A DNA stretch of 64,000 nt from Cellulophaga baltica (lineage in GTDB: Bacteria; Bacteroidota; Bacteroidia; Flavobacteriales; Flavobacteriaceae), in NCBI RefSeq assembly GCF_900102165.1, contig NZ_FNBD01000001.1, forward strand, positions 584,337-648,336. The letters are read 5' to 3'. The position numbers and the translations under genes were made by a program. Positions 35,860 to 45,367 of this stretch are shown here, in pieces; the first letter of the stretch is position 1, and each line of letters opens with the position of its first letter. The notes under the pieces are model-generated. The model did no database searches. It was not told the DNA's origin and saw only the letters and a program-made list of their open reading frames with translations.

Positions 35860-36506
35860 TGGATAGAAGAATCGCCCTCAAGAACATAGGATTATCACTT
35901 GGTTATGTGGTAGCTACCCCAACATTAATAAGCTTAGTACAAAGTTGTAATGAGCAAACTGCTGTAGAATGGACACCGGACTTTTTATCTAAAGAAGAAG
36001 GTGCAGCATTACATAAGTTGGTGGATATTATTCTACCTAAAACAGACACACCTTCTGCATCTGAAGTAAATGTTCATGTATTTATAGACAAATTTGCTAA
36101 TGAAATCATGGAAGTAGAGGAACAAAATTTCCTAAGAATGTCTATGAGCAAATTCTTAAGCAAAGCAGTAGCTGATTCTGGCAAAGAAACTATTGCAGAT
36201 TTAACTGCTGAAGATTTAGAGCCTGTATTAGCAAGTGCTTTTAAAGTAACTAAGGAAGATGAGGTTAAAAACTTCAAAATGATTAATACCTACAATAAAG
36301 CTATTGAAAGCGGCGAAACACCAGAATTAGATGACACTATATCTAGATTTGCCTTTGCTAACAATTTAAGAGGTATGGTCATTTGGGGATACAAAACATC
36401 TGAATATGTAGGTGAAGAAGTTTTAGCTTACTTGCCAGTACCTGGTGAATATATTGGCTGTGGAGATTTACAAGAGTTAACTGGGGGTAAAGCCTGGTCT
36501 ATCTAG
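35859..36506 (+). CDS. Gluconate 2-dehydrogenase subunit 3 family protein (small subunit of the GMC dehydrogenase)
   Basis: A 215-aa partner subunit. It starts MDRRIALKNIGLSLGYVVAT, a twin-arginine-type leader ending in a lipobox-like LVQSC, so it is probably exported and lipid-anchored. The body contains SKEEGAALHKLVDIILPKTD and late GMVIWGYKTSEYVGEEVLAY and YLPVPGEYIGC, which are typical of the family. Its ATG overlaps the stop of the GMC gene, so a longer reading from 35772 is rejected. It probably chaperones and exports the catalytic subunit. No cytochrome c gene adjoins, so the electron acceptor must be encoded elsewhere. Confidence 0.9.
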   Translation: MDRRIALKNIGLSLGYVVATPTLISLVQSCNEQTAVEWTPDFLSKEEGAALHKLVDIILPKTDTPSASEVNVHVFIDKFANEIMEVEEQNFLRMSMSKFLSKAVADSGKETIADLTAEDLEPVLASAFKVTKEDEVKNFKMINTYNKAIESGETPELDDTISRFAFANNLRGMVIWGYKTSEYVGEEVLAYLPVPGEYIGCGDLQELTGGKAWSI

Positions 36507-36530
36507 TAGAAACCACCTTTAAAATAAATA

Positions 36531-36572
36531 AAGCCCTATAATTTTAGACTTCTAAAATCATAGGGCTTTTTG
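36531..36572 (+). terminator. Terminator of the GMC dehydrogenase operon
   Basis: AAGCCCTAT (36531-36539) pairs with ATAGGGCTT (36560-36568). The stem continues, after one mismatch, with ATTTTAGA/TCTAAAAT, and is followed by T-rich sequence. Confidence 0.8.
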
Positions 36573-36660
36573 CAACCTGCTCATTTTTAACTATGTATTA
36601 AAATCCAAGCCAGAATAAAGGCTCGTATATAAAGTAGAGGATTGTCAATGATGCACAACT

Positions 36661-36744
36661 ATGGAAAGACACTATATACTTTTATCGATCTATATCATTG
36701 CTTTTATATCAATGGCGGTATTAAAGCCTTTTTTTAAAAATTAA
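36661..36744 (+). CDS. Possible 27-aa membrane microprotein
   Basis: ATG at 36661 opens a 27-codon frame that I translate as MERHYILLSIYIIAFISMAV followed by LKPFFKN. It is a short charged start, one hydrophobic helix and a basic end, as in small membrane proteins. There is no recognisable promoter, and the frame is short enough to arise by chance in AT-rich DNA. Listed as a candidate only. Confidence 0.2.
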   Translation: MERHYILLSIYIIAFISMAVLKPFFKN

Positions 36745-36766
36745 ACACACAATATCACTAGTCATA

Positions 36767-36802
36767 AAAAAAGCCCTTAGAATTACTTCTAAGGGCTTTT
36801 TC
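36767..36802 (-). terminator. Terminator of the nrdBA operon
   Basis: AAGCCCTTAGAA (36771-36782) pairs perfectly with TTCTAAGGGCTT (36787-36798) around TTAC. On the minus strand it is followed by a T-run. It lies 20-50 bases past the nrdA stop. Confidence 0.85.
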
Positions 36803-36820
36803 GTACTTATATCTGGGCTA

Positions 36821-39298
36821 TTAAGAACCACACATTAAACAATCATCATCTGCTTGGCCTTCTTTAGCCCTTGCGATCATCTCTTTCATCTCCTGAGGCG
36901 TCATTGGCTGAATATCTACCTCCTGCTGTACCGCAGGAGTGGCAGCCACCTTAATCTCTGGCTTAAGTACTGGTGTCGCCGCTACAGTTTCTGCTTCTGC
37001 AGCAACACTAACTGGAACTTCTTTTTTCTTGGTATTATCTAAGGTAAACTTAATAGCATCTACAGCAGATTTAGTTCTTAAATAATACATCCCCGTTTTT
37101 AAACCACTCTTCCAAGCATAAAAATGCATAGAGGTTAACTTAGAAAAGTTTGCACCTTCCATAAATAAGTTAAGTGACTGGCTTTGGTCAATAAAGTACC
37201 CTCTTTGTCTAGACATATCAATAATGTCTTTCATACTTAATTCCCAAACTGTTTTATACAATTCTTTAATATCTTGAGGAATGATATCTATGTGTTGAAT
37301 AGAACCATTTGCTCTCATTAACTCTTGTTTTAAGTTTTCATTCCATAAACCAAGATTTACTAAATCTTCTAATAAATGCTTGTTTACCACAATGAACTCA
37401 CCAGACAATACTCTTCTCGTATAAATGTTAGACGTATAAGGCTCAAAGCATTCATTATTTCCTAAAATTTGAGAGGTAGAAGCTGTTGGCATTGGCGCTA
37501 CTAATAAAGAGTTACGCACACCGTTTTTCTTCACTTCTTTACGAAGTTTATCCCAGTCCCAACGACCAGAAAGCTCTTCGTCTTTTATACCCCATAGGTT
37601 GTATTGAAATTCTCCTTGAGAGATTGGAGACCCTTCATAACTAGAATATGCCCCTTCTTCTTTCGCCATTTCCATTGAAGCGGTTACTGCTGCAAAGTAT
37701 AAGGTTTCAAAAATCTCTTGGTTCATTGCCTTTGCCTCATCACTGGTAAAAGGTAAACGCAACATTATAAAAGCATCTGCTAAACCTTGCACCCCTAAAC
37801 CAATTGGTCTATGACGTACGTTAGAATTTTCTGCTTCTTTAACTGGATAATAATTTCTATCAATAACCTTATTTAAGTTTCTTGTTACACGTTTGGTAAC
37901 TTTAAACAATTCTTTATGATCAAACTCTCCATTCTTAATAAACATTGGCAATGCAATAGATGCCAAGTTACATACTGCAACCTCATCTGGAGAAGTATAC
38001 TCCATAATTTCAGTACATAAGTTTGAAGATCGAATAGTCCCTAAATTCTTCTGATTGCTCTTCCGGTTTGCTGCATCTTTATACAACATATAAGGTGTAC
38101 CCGTTTCTATTTGAGATTCAAGAATTTTTTCCCAAAGCTCTCTAGCTTTTACTGTTTTGCGACCTTTATTTTCAGCTTCGTATTTTAAATACATTGCTTC
38201 AAAAACATCACTATGATGCTTAAATAAATCTGGACATTCATTAGGACACATTAGGGTCCACTCTTCATTAGCCTCTACTCTTCTCATGAATAAATCTGGA
38301 ATCCACATCGCATAGAATAAATCTCTAGCACGCATTTCTTCTTTACCATGATTCTTTTTAAGATCTAAAAACTCGTAGATATCTGCATGCCATGGCTCTA
38401 CATAGATGGCAAAACTACCCTTACGTTTTCCTCCACCTTGATCTACGTAACGTGCGGTATCATTAAACACCTGCAACATCGGTACAATCCCGTTCGAAGT
38501 TCCGTTAGTTCCCGCAATATAAGAACCTGTAGCACGTACATTATGAATAGACAATCCTATACCACCAGCTGATTGAGATATCTTTGCCGTTTGCTTTAAG
38601 GTGTCATAAATACCATCAATACTATCATCTTTCATTGCTAAAAGGAAACAAGAAGACATTTGAGGCTTTGGTGTTCCTGAATTAAACAGGGTTGGCGTAG
38701 CATGTGTAAAATACTTTTTAGACATTAATTCGTACGTTTCAACGACAGCATCTAAATCATCTAAATGTATCCCCACAGATACACGCATTAACATATGTTG
38801 AGGACGCTCTGCTATTTGCCCATTAATTTTTAATAAGTAAGAACGTTCTAAAGTTTTAAAACCAAAATAGTCGTAGCCAAAATCTCGGTTATAAATTATA
38901 GTTGAATCTAAAAATTCTGCATTTTCAGAAATTACTTTAAACACCTCATCAGATAATAAAGGTGATTTTTTACCATTTCTAGGATTTACATATTCATAAA
39001 GATCTTTCATGGTATCTGCGAAAGATTTCTTTGTGTTTTTATGTAGGTTAGACACGGATATTCTTGCTGCTAATTTAGCGAAGTCCGGATGTGTAGTAGT
39101 CATGGTAGCCGCAATTTCAGCTGCTAAATTATCTAGCTCTGAAGTTGTTACTCCGTCATACAATCCTTCAATCACTCTCATAGAAACTTTTATAGGATCT
39201 ACTAGCTCATTTAGTCCGTAACAAAGCTTACGAACTCTTGCCGTAATCTTATCGAACATCATTGGTTCTTTTCTACCGTCTCTCTTTAGTACATACAT
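36821..39298 (-). CDS. nrdA: Ribonucleoside-diphosphate reductase, alpha subunit (class Ia)
   Basis: An 825-aa catalytic subunit that reduces ribonucleotides to deoxyribonucleotides. Residues 1-90 form an ATP-cone allosteric domain ([20 protein letters not shown]). Active-site regions include [16 protein letters not shown] (catalytic Cys), [20 protein letters not shown] (radical-site Cys and Glu) and [20 protein letters not shown]. An alanine/proline/valine-rich linker of about 50 residues precedes the C-terminal redox pair DDCLMCGS, which is reduced by thioredoxin or glutaredoxin. It lies 128 bases after nrdB in the same direction. Confidence 0.97.
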   Translation of the reverse strand: MYVLKRDGRKEPMMFDKITARVRKLCYGLNELVDPIKVSMRVIEGLYDGVTTSELDNLAAEIAATMTTTHPDFAKLAARISVSNLHKNTKKSFADTMKDLYEYVNPRNGKKSPLLSDEVFKVISENAEFLDSTIIYNRDFGYDYFGFKTLERSYLLKINGQIAERPQHMLMRVSVGIHLDDLDAVVETYELMSKKYFTHATPTLFNSGTPKPQMSSCFLLAMKDDSIDGIYDTLKQTAKISQSAGGIGLSIHNVRATGSYIAGTNGTSNGIVPMLQVFNDTARYVDQGGGKRKGSFAIYVEPWHADIYEFLDLKKNHGKEEMRARDLFYAMWIPDLFMRRVEANEEWTLMCPNECPDLFKHHSDVFEAMYLKYEAENKGRKTVKARELWEKILESQIETGTPYMLYKDAANRKSNQKNLGTIRSSNLCTEIMEYTSPDEVAVCNLASIALPMFIKNGEFDHKELFKVTKRVTRNLNKVIDRNYYPVKEAENSNVRHRPIGLGVQGLADAFIMLRLPFTSDEAKAMNQEIFETLYFAAVTASMEMAKEEGAYSSYEGSPISQGEFQYNLWGIKDEELSGRWDWDKLRKEVKKNGVRNSLLVAPMPTASTSQILGNNECFEPYTSNIYTRRVLSGEFIVVNKHLLEDLVNLGLWNENLKQELMRANGSIQHIDIIPQDIKELYKTVWELSMKDIIDMSRQRGYFIDQSQSLNLFMEGANFSKLTSMHFYAWKSGLKTGMYYLRTKSAVDAIKFTLDNTKKKEVPVSVAAEAETVAATPVLKPEIKVAATPAVQQEVDIQPMTPQEMKEMIARAKEGQADDDCLMCGS

Positions 39299-39426
39299 GG
39301 GCTACAATTATTTTTAGTGATACAATGGTCTGGTCATGCCTTTTTCAAAGCACAACAAGTGGTGTTTATAATTCCTTAGTTCTGCAAGAAAAGGCTGCGG
39401 AACTAAGGATAATTTATCGTTTATTT

Positions 39427-40410
39427 TTAGAAATCTGCGTCGAAGCTAATTTTCTGAGAATCACCATCTTTATCGTTATTTAAAACGCCGGCTTTTTGAT
39501 ACTCCGAAACTCTTTTTTCAAAGAAATTAGTTTTACCTTCCATACCAATCATATCCATAAAATCAAATGGATTGGTTGAGTTATAAACTTTATCGCACTC
39601 TAATTCTACCAATAATCTATCGGTTACAAATTCAAGATATTGGGTCATTAATTTAGAATTCATTCCAATTAGGCTAGCTGGTAATGATTCTGTAATAAAT
39701 TCTCTCTCAATATTTAAAGCATCTACAAGAATCTCTGTAATACGCTCTTTAGGCACTTTATTTACAATATGTTTGTTATGAAGGTGTACTGCAAAATCAC
39801 AGTGCATTCCTTCATCACGAGAGATTAACTCGTTGGAGAATGTTAATCCTGGCATTAAGCCTCTTTTCTTCAACCAGAAAATAGAACAAAAAGATCCAGA
39901 AAAGAAAATACCTTCTACTGCTGCAAACGCAATTAAACGCTCTGCAAAACTTGGAGAATCTATCCACTTTAAGGCCCAATCTGCTTTTTTCTTAATTGCA
40001 GGGAAGTTTTCTATCGCCTGAAAAAGAACTGTTTTTTCTTTTTCATCTTTAACATACGTATCAATCAATAAAGAATAGGTTTCCGAATGGATGTTCTCCA
40101 TCATTATTTGAAAACCGTAGAAGAACTTAGCTTCAGAATATTGAACTTCATTTACAAAGTTCTCTGCTAAATTCTCATTTACAATACCGTCAGATGCTGC
40201 AAAAAAGGCTAAAATGTGTTTTATAAAATAGCGCTCATCATCATTTAACTTATTATTCCAATCGTTAGCATCTTCACTTAAATCAATTTCTTCCGCCGTC
40301 CAGATACAAGCTTCTTGCTTTTTATACCATTCCCATAAATCATTATGTTGGATTGGAAAAATTACAAATCTATCTTTATTCTCTTGCAAGATTGGCTCTA
40401 TTGCTGACAT
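39427..40410 (-). CDS. nrdB: Ribonucleoside-diphosphate reductase, beta subunit (class Ia)
   Basis: A 327-aa radical-generating subunit of the ferritin-like fold. Diiron ligands are visible in [35 protein letters not shown] (ExxH) and [14 protein letters not shown] (ExxH). A tyrosine in the [12 protein letters not shown] segment could be the radical site, but I cannot assign it by eye. The C-terminus ([14 protein letters not shown]) is the acidic/aromatic tail that docks on the alpha subunit. Gene order is nrdB-nrdA, which is the reverse of E. coli. A 529-base upstream region contains direct repeats that may be regulatory. Confidence 0.96.
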   Translation of the reverse strand: MSAIEPILQENKDRFVIFPIQHNDLWEWYKKQEACIWTAEEIDLSEDANDWNNKLNDDERYFIKHILAFFAASDGIVNENLAENFVNEVQYSEAKFFYGFQIMMENIHSETYSLLIDTYVKDEKEKTVLFQAIENFPAIKKKADWALKWIDSPSFAERLIAFAAVEGIFFSGSFCSIFWLKKRGLMPGLTFSNELISRDEGMHCDFAVHLHNKHIVNKVPKERITEILVDALNIEREFITESLPASLIGMNSKLMTQYLEFVTDRLLVELECDKVYNSTNPFDFMDMIGMEGKTNFFEKRVSEYQKAGVLNNDKDGDSQKISFDADF

Positions 40411-40517
40411 ATATTTCTTCTATTTCTAATTAAAAATTCGTAAGTGGAAAAACTCACGAGACAGGTTAACAAAGATTGGAAATAATCGGCTGTAAAGAAA
40501 GGAAGTTTACTCTTTTC

Positions 40518-40538
40518 TAACACAAAGTTTTTAACACA
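40518..40538 (-). promoter_or_regulatory. Direct repeat upstream of nrdB
   Basis: On the minus strand TGTGTTA occurs twice (40532-40538 and 40518-40524), 14 bases apart, about 110 bases upstream of the nrdB ATG. This could be a regulator site. It does not match a full NrdR box as I know it. Confidence 0.3.
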
Positions 40539-40642
40539 GATTGTTGAAATGTACTCTTAGAAGTGATGTTTGTTGAGCTTAGACAGGCTTTAGCTTTCTT
40601 CAAAAAAAAATCAATAATTCAACAAGAGTATCCTCCATAAAA

Positions 40643-40684
40643 AAAGACCGAAAAGTATTTAAAAAAACATACTCTTTGGTCTAT
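40643..40684 (-). terminator. Hairpin terminator, minus strand
   Basis: AGACCGAAAAGTAT (40645-40658) pairs, with two wobble positions, with ATACTCTTTGGTCT (40669-40682). On the minus strand it is followed by a run of T. It would stop a leftward transcript arriving from the 187-aa gene, 250 bases past that gene's stop. Confidence 0.65.
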
Positions 40685-40939
40685 TTCTAAAACCCGTAGG
40701 TTTCTATAAAATCCTGCCTAACCTAGCTACTCCTATGACCTTATTTTACAACAAAAAATTACTTGTTGGTTTAGGAAGTTCCCCCCGAAACCTAAAAACC
40801 TAACTAGAACAGAATTAAAAACTCAGTTTTATAATTAATTGTCGTCATAAATAATGTCCTTCCGCCGCATTTGCAGCAACACATATTCTAACTATTCATA
40901 TGCATTAATAGAGTAGCACTATGGTCTGACAGTTTACTT

Positions 40940-41503
40940 TTATTCCTTTATTACATTAGCATTAAAATTGCCGGAAATTAAAATTTTATTATTTCGAAAA
41001 TTTTCTAAGGTTAAATGTACAAAACCTTTGATATTATTCTCATTAATTTTAGAAATAATTATTTTTCCGTCAGTCGCATAGTAGGGCAATTCATTAGAAT
41101 TTAAAATATTAAAAAAGCCTAAAGCTCCTTCTTCCCTATATACAGAGCCTTCATTATTATAGGTGATTTTATACACCCCTTTCTCTATCGTATCACTCTC
41201 TAATTTCTGAGATATTAAAAATGAAAACATGCTATCTTCTACATCTTTCACTTCCGCCGTAAGTGTTATAAAATTCTCCCCAAGGCTATTTTTCTTGGAA
41301 GTGGTCTTAAAAGTCATTTCACCAGACACTTCATTGGTGTAGTGCCCGCTAGTTTTTAATACATATTCTGAATTGCTTACAAAAGCGCTACTATCTAATG
41401 TAGCATCTGGAAGGTAAGAAGTCAGCAATACCAGCGCAAACAAACCACCTGCAACTAATTTGAAGTTAGAAATACTACGCCGTAAATAGTTTACTAGTAA
41501 CAC
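40940..41503 (-). CDS. Membrane-anchored protein of unknown function (187 aa)
   Basis: I do not recognise this protein. One hydrophobic segment near residues 15-33 (FKLVAGGLFALVLLTSYLPD) is a membrane anchor or uncleaved signal. The rest is strand-rich: SGEMTFKTTSKKNSLGENFI, KGVYKITYNNEGSVYREEGA and LENFRNNKILISGNF, suggesting an extracytoplasmic beta-sandwich or barrel-like domain that evidently ends in an exported part. The start is GTG at 41503, three bases after the stop of an upstream 44-aa gene, so the two look translationally coupled. Divergent from a LytTR two-component system, which may control it. Confidence 0.7.
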   Translation of the reverse strand: MLLVNYLRRSISNFKLVAGGLFALVLLTSYLPDATLDSSAFVSNSEYVLKTSGHYTNEVSGEMTFKTTSKKNSLGENFITLTAEVKDVEDSMFSFLISQKLESDTIEKGVYKITYNNEGSVYREEGALGFFNILNSNELPYYATDGKIIISKINENNIKGFVHLTLENFRNNKILISGNFNANVIKE

Positions 41504-41506
41504 CCT

Positions 41507-41641
41507 TTATTGTTTTTTAATTTGTTCACTTGTCAAAGCCGCATAATCATCATTCTGATCATAATTGAGTTCTCGCTCTATTAATGCCGCTACCGTTATA
41601 ACTATAATTAACACTACAAATAGAATAAATGATTTTTGCAT
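41507..41641 (-). CDS. Small single-helix membrane protein (44 aa)
   Basis: A short frame with ATG at 41641 and TAA at 41507-41509. My translation is MQKSFILFVVLIIVITVAAL followed by the polar tail IERELNYDQNDDYAALTSEQ and IKKQ. One hydrophobic helix (about 4-20) and an acidic tail fit a small membrane protein. The adjoining 187-aa gene starts three bases later on a GTG, which supports real translation of both. Homologues are not known to me. Confidence 0.6.
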   Translation of the reverse strand: MQKSFILFVVLIIVITVAALIERELNYDQNDDYAALTSEQIKKQ

Positions 41642-42004
41642 GATTTCTGTTTTTTAATGGAACGCTTATAAATTTTCTATCAAATTCAATGAACCGAATA
41701 AAGATGATGAACCATCTTTAAGGGGGACTTCGTTTTATTAAACAACAGGACTAAATTATGACAATTACAGACCCTTCTAATCTGTAATGTACCAATGGTG
41801 AAGAAAACTGTATAAATGGTATATTTAACATTTTAGGCTTTTTACAAGACTATAAATAACAATAGCTATTGAAATACTTTCAAAGATTTAAGACAAAGCA
41901 TGATGAAAACATTTTATCCATATGTACTTAAAAATACACCATTGATACATTAAGGGTAGCCAACAAATGAATTTACTCGTATTTTTGATTACATTTAAGA
42001 TCCT
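41642..42004. other. Divergent promoter region between the small membrane protein pair and the LytTR regulator
   Basis: This 363-base AT-rich gap contains the rightward -7 box at 41980-41987. I found no clear leftward TAnnTTTG element and no further open frame. Confidence 0.5.
41980..41987 (+). promoter_or_regulatory. -7 promoter element of the LytTR two-component operon
   Basis: TATTTTTG matches TAnnTTTG and ends 17 bases before the ATG at 42005. Confidence 0.45.
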
Positions 42005-42745
42005 ATGCTCGAAGCCGTAATTGTTGATGATGAAATTAAAGCCCTCCAAAGTCTAACTTGGGAGCTAACAAATTTTAGTGATGAGATTGAAGTTGTGGCG
42101 TCTTTTACGAACCCAATAGAAGCCCTGGAATACCTTGAAAAAAAAGAAAACACCCCAGATTGCCTTTTCCTAGACATTGAAATGCCTACTATGGACGGTT
42201 TTCAATTTATTCAAAAATTAAAAAACAAGGAGTTCCCCGTAGTTATCACTACAGCTTACAACCAATACGCTATTAAAGCCATGAAACACGAGGCTATAGA
42301 TTATCTCTTAAAACCTATAGATTCAGATGATTTGAGCGACACTATTGCAAAGATTAAAAAATTTAATGCAAGAACTATAACCACAGATAAGTTAGAGAAA
42401 ATCTTATTGAACTTTAATGCCACATCACTTCAAAAGAAAATTACCATTAACACTGATGGTAAGTTGGTTTTTTTACAGAGCGATCAAATTTTATATGTGG
42501 AGTCTGATGGCAACTACAGCACCATTTACCTCACTGATGGCCATAAGATTGTCCTCACCAAAAAACTAAAAGAAGTTAATGAAATTCTACCAAGCGAATG
42601 TTTTTACAGAATTCACAATTCCTATATCATCAACCTAAATAAAATAAAAGAGTTTATTAAAACTGACGGGTATATCATACTAGAATCTAACCACAAAATA
42701 CCAGTCTCAAGACAGAAGAAATCAGACTTCTTAGATTTAATATAA
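42005..42745 (+). CDS. LytTR-family response regulator
   Basis: A 246-aa two-component regulator. The receiver domain (1-120) has the acidic cluster AVIVDDEIKAL, the phosphorylatable Asp in DCLFLDIEMPTMDG (near residue 57), the switch Thr in VVITTAYNQYAIKAM and the Lys in YLLKPIDSDDL. The C-terminal LytTR DNA-binding domain (about 150-245) shows ILYVESDGNYSTIYL and FYRIHNSYIINLNKI. The histidine kinase gene follows 9 bases later, so they form one operon. Divergence from the 44-aa/187-aa gene pair makes that pair a possible target. Confidence 0.95.
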   Translation: MLEAVIVDDEIKALQSLTWELTNFSDEIEVVASFTNPIEALEYLEKKENTPDCLFLDIEMPTMDGFQFIQKLKNKEFPVVITTAYNQYAIKAMKHEAIDYLLKPIDSDDLSDTIAKIKKFNARTITTDKLEKILLNFNATSLQKKITINTDGKLVFLQSDQILYVESDGNYSTIYLTDGHKIVLTKKLKEVNEILPSECFYRIHNSYIINLNKIKEFIKTDGYIILESNHKIPVSRQKKSDFLDLI

Positions 42746-42754
42746 CATGATTTT

Positions 42755-44728
42755 ATGCAGGGGACAAAAAAAACCAAACCTAAATCCTTTCGTTCTTATT
42801 CTTGGAGTATTTTTAGTATAGCATGTTTTTTATTTACATGCTCATCTTTTTATGTATACAGCCAAAATATTCCAGAAAAATTCATCCATACAACCGATAG
42901 CCTGATTGCAAAAGCACCATCAGAATACCGAGAGATAGACAAGGCCTTAAGGCCTAGCCGGAAAGACACCTTGTTAATGTTGTATTTTGCAAATAGCGCG
43001 TCCAAAAAAAAATATTTAGACGGGCAAGTTTACGCTATGAACCAAATAGGAACAAGCTATCGCAACATTTCAAAATTTAACCAGGCCATTAAATACCATA
43101 AAGAAGCACTAGAGCTCGCTAAAAAATCAAACAACTTAGAACTCAAGGTGTACAGTCTAAACATGTTAAGCGTTGTATACAGGCGTATTGACGCTGTAAA
43201 AACAGCTTTAGATTACGCTCAAGAAGCCATAGAATTGGCAGAGTCGGCCCCAGTTCTAACGGAAGGCTTAAAACACAGTAAAAATGTATCTTTAAATGGC
43301 ATTGGGAACATTTACCAAAACCTGAAGCAATATAAAGTTGCTATTGAAATTTTTGAAAAATCCTTGCTTTTAGAAGAAGAACTCCATAACAAACTAGGGC
43401 AAGCTATTAACAACCAAAATATTGGAGAATGCTATGAAGAACTTGGAGATTTAAAAAGCGCTTTAAATTACTACAGAAAATCTTTGGCATTTAATGAAGA
43501 GATGGATAATGAAATGGGCCGCATTATCTGTAATAATAGTATCGCGCAAGTTTTTATAAAGCAGCACAAAACTTTAAAAGCCAGACAAATTTTAGAAACC
43601 ACCTTATCTAAATCTATAGCTTTAGGTGATAAATTTATAAGCTCTTCGGTGTTTATAAATTTAGGTTGGGCGCAGATGGAGCTAGGAGCCTACGAAGAAT
43701 CTGAAGAAAATTTAATCGAAGGCATACGCTTATCTGTTAAGTATGATTTGCCCCGCTCTCAAACCATTGGCTATAATCATCTTTCTAATCTTTACATTAA
43801 AAAAGGCGATTTTGAGAAAGCCTTGAATTTCTACAAAAAATCAAAGGAAATAGAAGATGCTATTACCAATGAAACCAATGTTAGGTACGTGAATGACGTT
43901 TTGTTCCGATATGATACTGAAAAGAAAAACAACCAAATTGAAGCGCTTGCTCGTGAGAATGAACTTGTAAGACTCAAGTTAAGAAAAAACGAAAACACCT
44001 TATTAATAAGTACCCTTTTACTTGCTCTTACCTCTTTAATACTTTACATCTTATACCGCCAATTTCAGCTTAAAAATGAAAAAAAACTACTGACTTTGGA
44101 GCAAAGTATGCTTCGAAGTCAAATGAATCCCCACTTTTTATTTAATTCCCTAAATTCCATCAAACTTTACATTATCAACAATGAAAAGAAAAATGCAGTT
44201 TACTACCTTAACAAATTTTCTAAATTAGTACGTAAGATACTAGAAGCCTCTTCCTTAAAAGAAATATCATTAGCCGAAGAACTAGAGACTATTGAACTCT
44301 ATATGAATATTGAGAATATTAGATTCTCTAATGAAATAGATTTTCAGATAAAAATAGACGATGGTATTGATGCTAATGACATTAAAATACCCTCTTTAAT
44401 CCTGCAACCCTTTCTAGAAAATGCTATATGGCACGGCCTTTCTACTAGAGAAGAGAATAAGAGCATTGTTATAGAAATAAAACAAGAGAATGATTATTTC
44501 ACTACCATAGCGATAACAGACAACGGTATAGGGCGTGCCGCCGCAGAAGTTATAAAAGAAAATAAAGTGCTCAAAAGAAAATCTATAGGTATCGATATTA
44601 CAAAAGAGCGTTTAGCCAATTTCTCTAAAGACTTCCAGAATACTTTTGAGGTTCAGATTATTGACCTTTATGATGACCAAAAAAATCCTGCCGGCACCAA
44701 GGTCATTGTTTCCATACCTACTATTTAG
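42755..44728 (+). CDS. TPR-repeat sensor histidine kinase (LytS/YesM-type His_kinase)
   Basis: A 657-aa membrane kinase. It has an N-terminal hydrophobic signal or anchor (about 16-35), then seven or so tetratricopeptide repeats over residues 60-385 (NIGECYEELGDLKSALNYYR; GDFEKALNFYKKSKEIEDA). A coiled coil and one membrane helix (LLISTLLLALTSLILYILY) follow near residue 420. The catalytic part has the His_kinase motif RSQMNPHFLFNSLNSIKLYI (His near 460), then an HATPase with FLENAIWHGLS and DNGIGRAAAE. The TPR sensor probably lies in the periplasm. Partner of the regulator at 42005. Its end overlaps the convergent DUF3109 gene by 8 bases. Confidence 0.94.
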   Translation: MQGTKKTKPKSFRSYSWSIFSIACFLFTCSSFYVYSQNIPEKFIHTTDSLIAKAPSEYREIDKALRPSRKDTLLMLYFANSASKKKYLDGQVYAMNQIGTSYRNISKFNQAIKYHKEALELAKKSNNLELKVYSLNMLSVVYRRIDAVKTALDYAQEAIELAESAPVLTEGLKHSKNVSLNGIGNIYQNLKQYKVAIEIFEKSLLLEEELHNKLGQAINNQNIGECYEELGDLKSALNYYRKSLAFNEEMDNEMGRIICNNSIAQVFIKQHKTLKARQILETTLSKSIALGDKFISSSVFINLGWAQMELGAYEESEENLIEGIRLSVKYDLPRSQTIGYNHLSNLYIKKGDFEKALNFYKKSKEIEDAITNETNVRYVNDVLFRYDTEKKNNQIEALARENELVRLKLRKNENTLLISTLLLALTSLILYILYRQFQLKNEKKLLTLEQSMLRSQMNPHFLFNSLNSIKLYIINNEKKNAVYYLNKFSKLVRKILEASSLKEISLAEELETIELYMNIENIRFSNEIDFQIKIDDGIDANDIKIPSLILQPFLENAIWHGLSTREENKSIVIEIKQENDYFTTIAITDNGIGRAAAEVIKENKVLKRKSIGIDITKERLANFSKDFQNTFEVQIIDLYDDQKNPAGTKVIVSIPTI

Positions 44729-45290
44729 TATGTTCTGCTGCTGCAAGTTCTAGCTCTGTATACCATTGTTCTCCAAATTTTCGAATTAAAGCTTCTTTCA
44801 AAAATTTATAAACAGGCACTTTTAATTCTTCCCCTAAAGAACAAGCAGGGTCACAAATATGCCATTTATGATAATTTACAGCCGTAAACTCCGTATACTC
44901 CCGGATACGCACTGGATACATATGACAAGAAACTGGCTTCTTCCAATCAGTAACCCCTGCATTATACGCATCTTCTAAACCACATTTAGCAGTACCGTTA
45001 TCTGAAAAAACAACATAAGCACACTCGCTACCATTTACCAATGGAGTTTCCCATTCACCATCTTCACCTTTTACAAAAGCCCCCTCTTCTTCTATGACAG
45101 CGATACCTTCTGCCCTTAAAAAAGGTTTTACTTTTTGATAAATATCAACCAGTATTTCGGTTTCCTTGTCTTCCAGTGGTGCACCAGCATCACCATCTAC
45201 ACAGCAAGCACCTTTGCAAGCGGTTAGATTACAGACAAAATCGTTATCTATTATTTCTTCAGAGACTAAAGTTTTTCCTATTTGAAACAT
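44721..45290 (-). CDS. DUF3109 family protein
   Basis: A 189-aa cytoplasmic protein rich in conserved cysteines: FVCNLTACKGACCVDGDAGA, CGLEDAYNAG, WKKPVSCHMYPVRI and WHICDPACSLGEEL. This matches the Bacteroidota DUF3109 family, which resembles the Cys-rich zinc/iron-sulfur proteins of the UPF0153 type. A metal centre is likely; the reaction is unknown. It has a TATCTTTG promoter element at 45308-45315. Confidence 0.88.
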   Translation of the reverse strand: MFQIGKTLVSEEIIDNDFVCNLTACKGACCVDGDAGAPLEDKETEILVDIYQKVKPFLRAEGIAVIEEEGAFVKGEDGEWETPLVNGSECAYVVFSDNGTAKCGLEDAYNAGVTDWKKPVSCHMYPVRIREYTEFTAVNYHKWHICDPACSLGEELKVPVYKFLKEALIRKFGEQWYTELELAAAEHTK

Positions 45291-45307
45291 AACTGTATTT
45301 AAAAGCT

Positions 45308-45315
45308 CAAAGATA
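45308..45315 (-). promoter_or_regulatory. -7 promoter element of the DUF3109 gene
   Basis: TATCTTTG on the minus strand matches TAnnTTTG, 17 bases upstream of the ATG at 45290. Confidence 0.45.
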
Positions 45316-45367
45316 CCCTTATCTTGATTTATTTTGTATTAAAACGGCTAATACTTGATTTAAACCG

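Larger units (their letters stand above)
36507..36820. other. Intergenic region between dehydrogenase and nrdA genes
   Basis: This 314-base gap holds the terminator of the dehydrogenase unit (36531-36572), a possible 27-codon microprotein frame (36661-36744) and the nrdA terminator (36767-36802). Nothing else is recognised. Confidence 0.6.
40411..40939. other. Long intergenic region upstream of nrdB
   Basis: This 529-base stretch separates nrdB from the 187-aa protein gene, both read leftward. It contains a 7-base direct repeat (40518-40538) near the nrdB side and a hairpin terminator (40643-40684). The 250 bases between that hairpin and 40939 contain no convincing frame and could be a 3' UTR or a small RNA on the minus strand. 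Confidence 0.45.
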
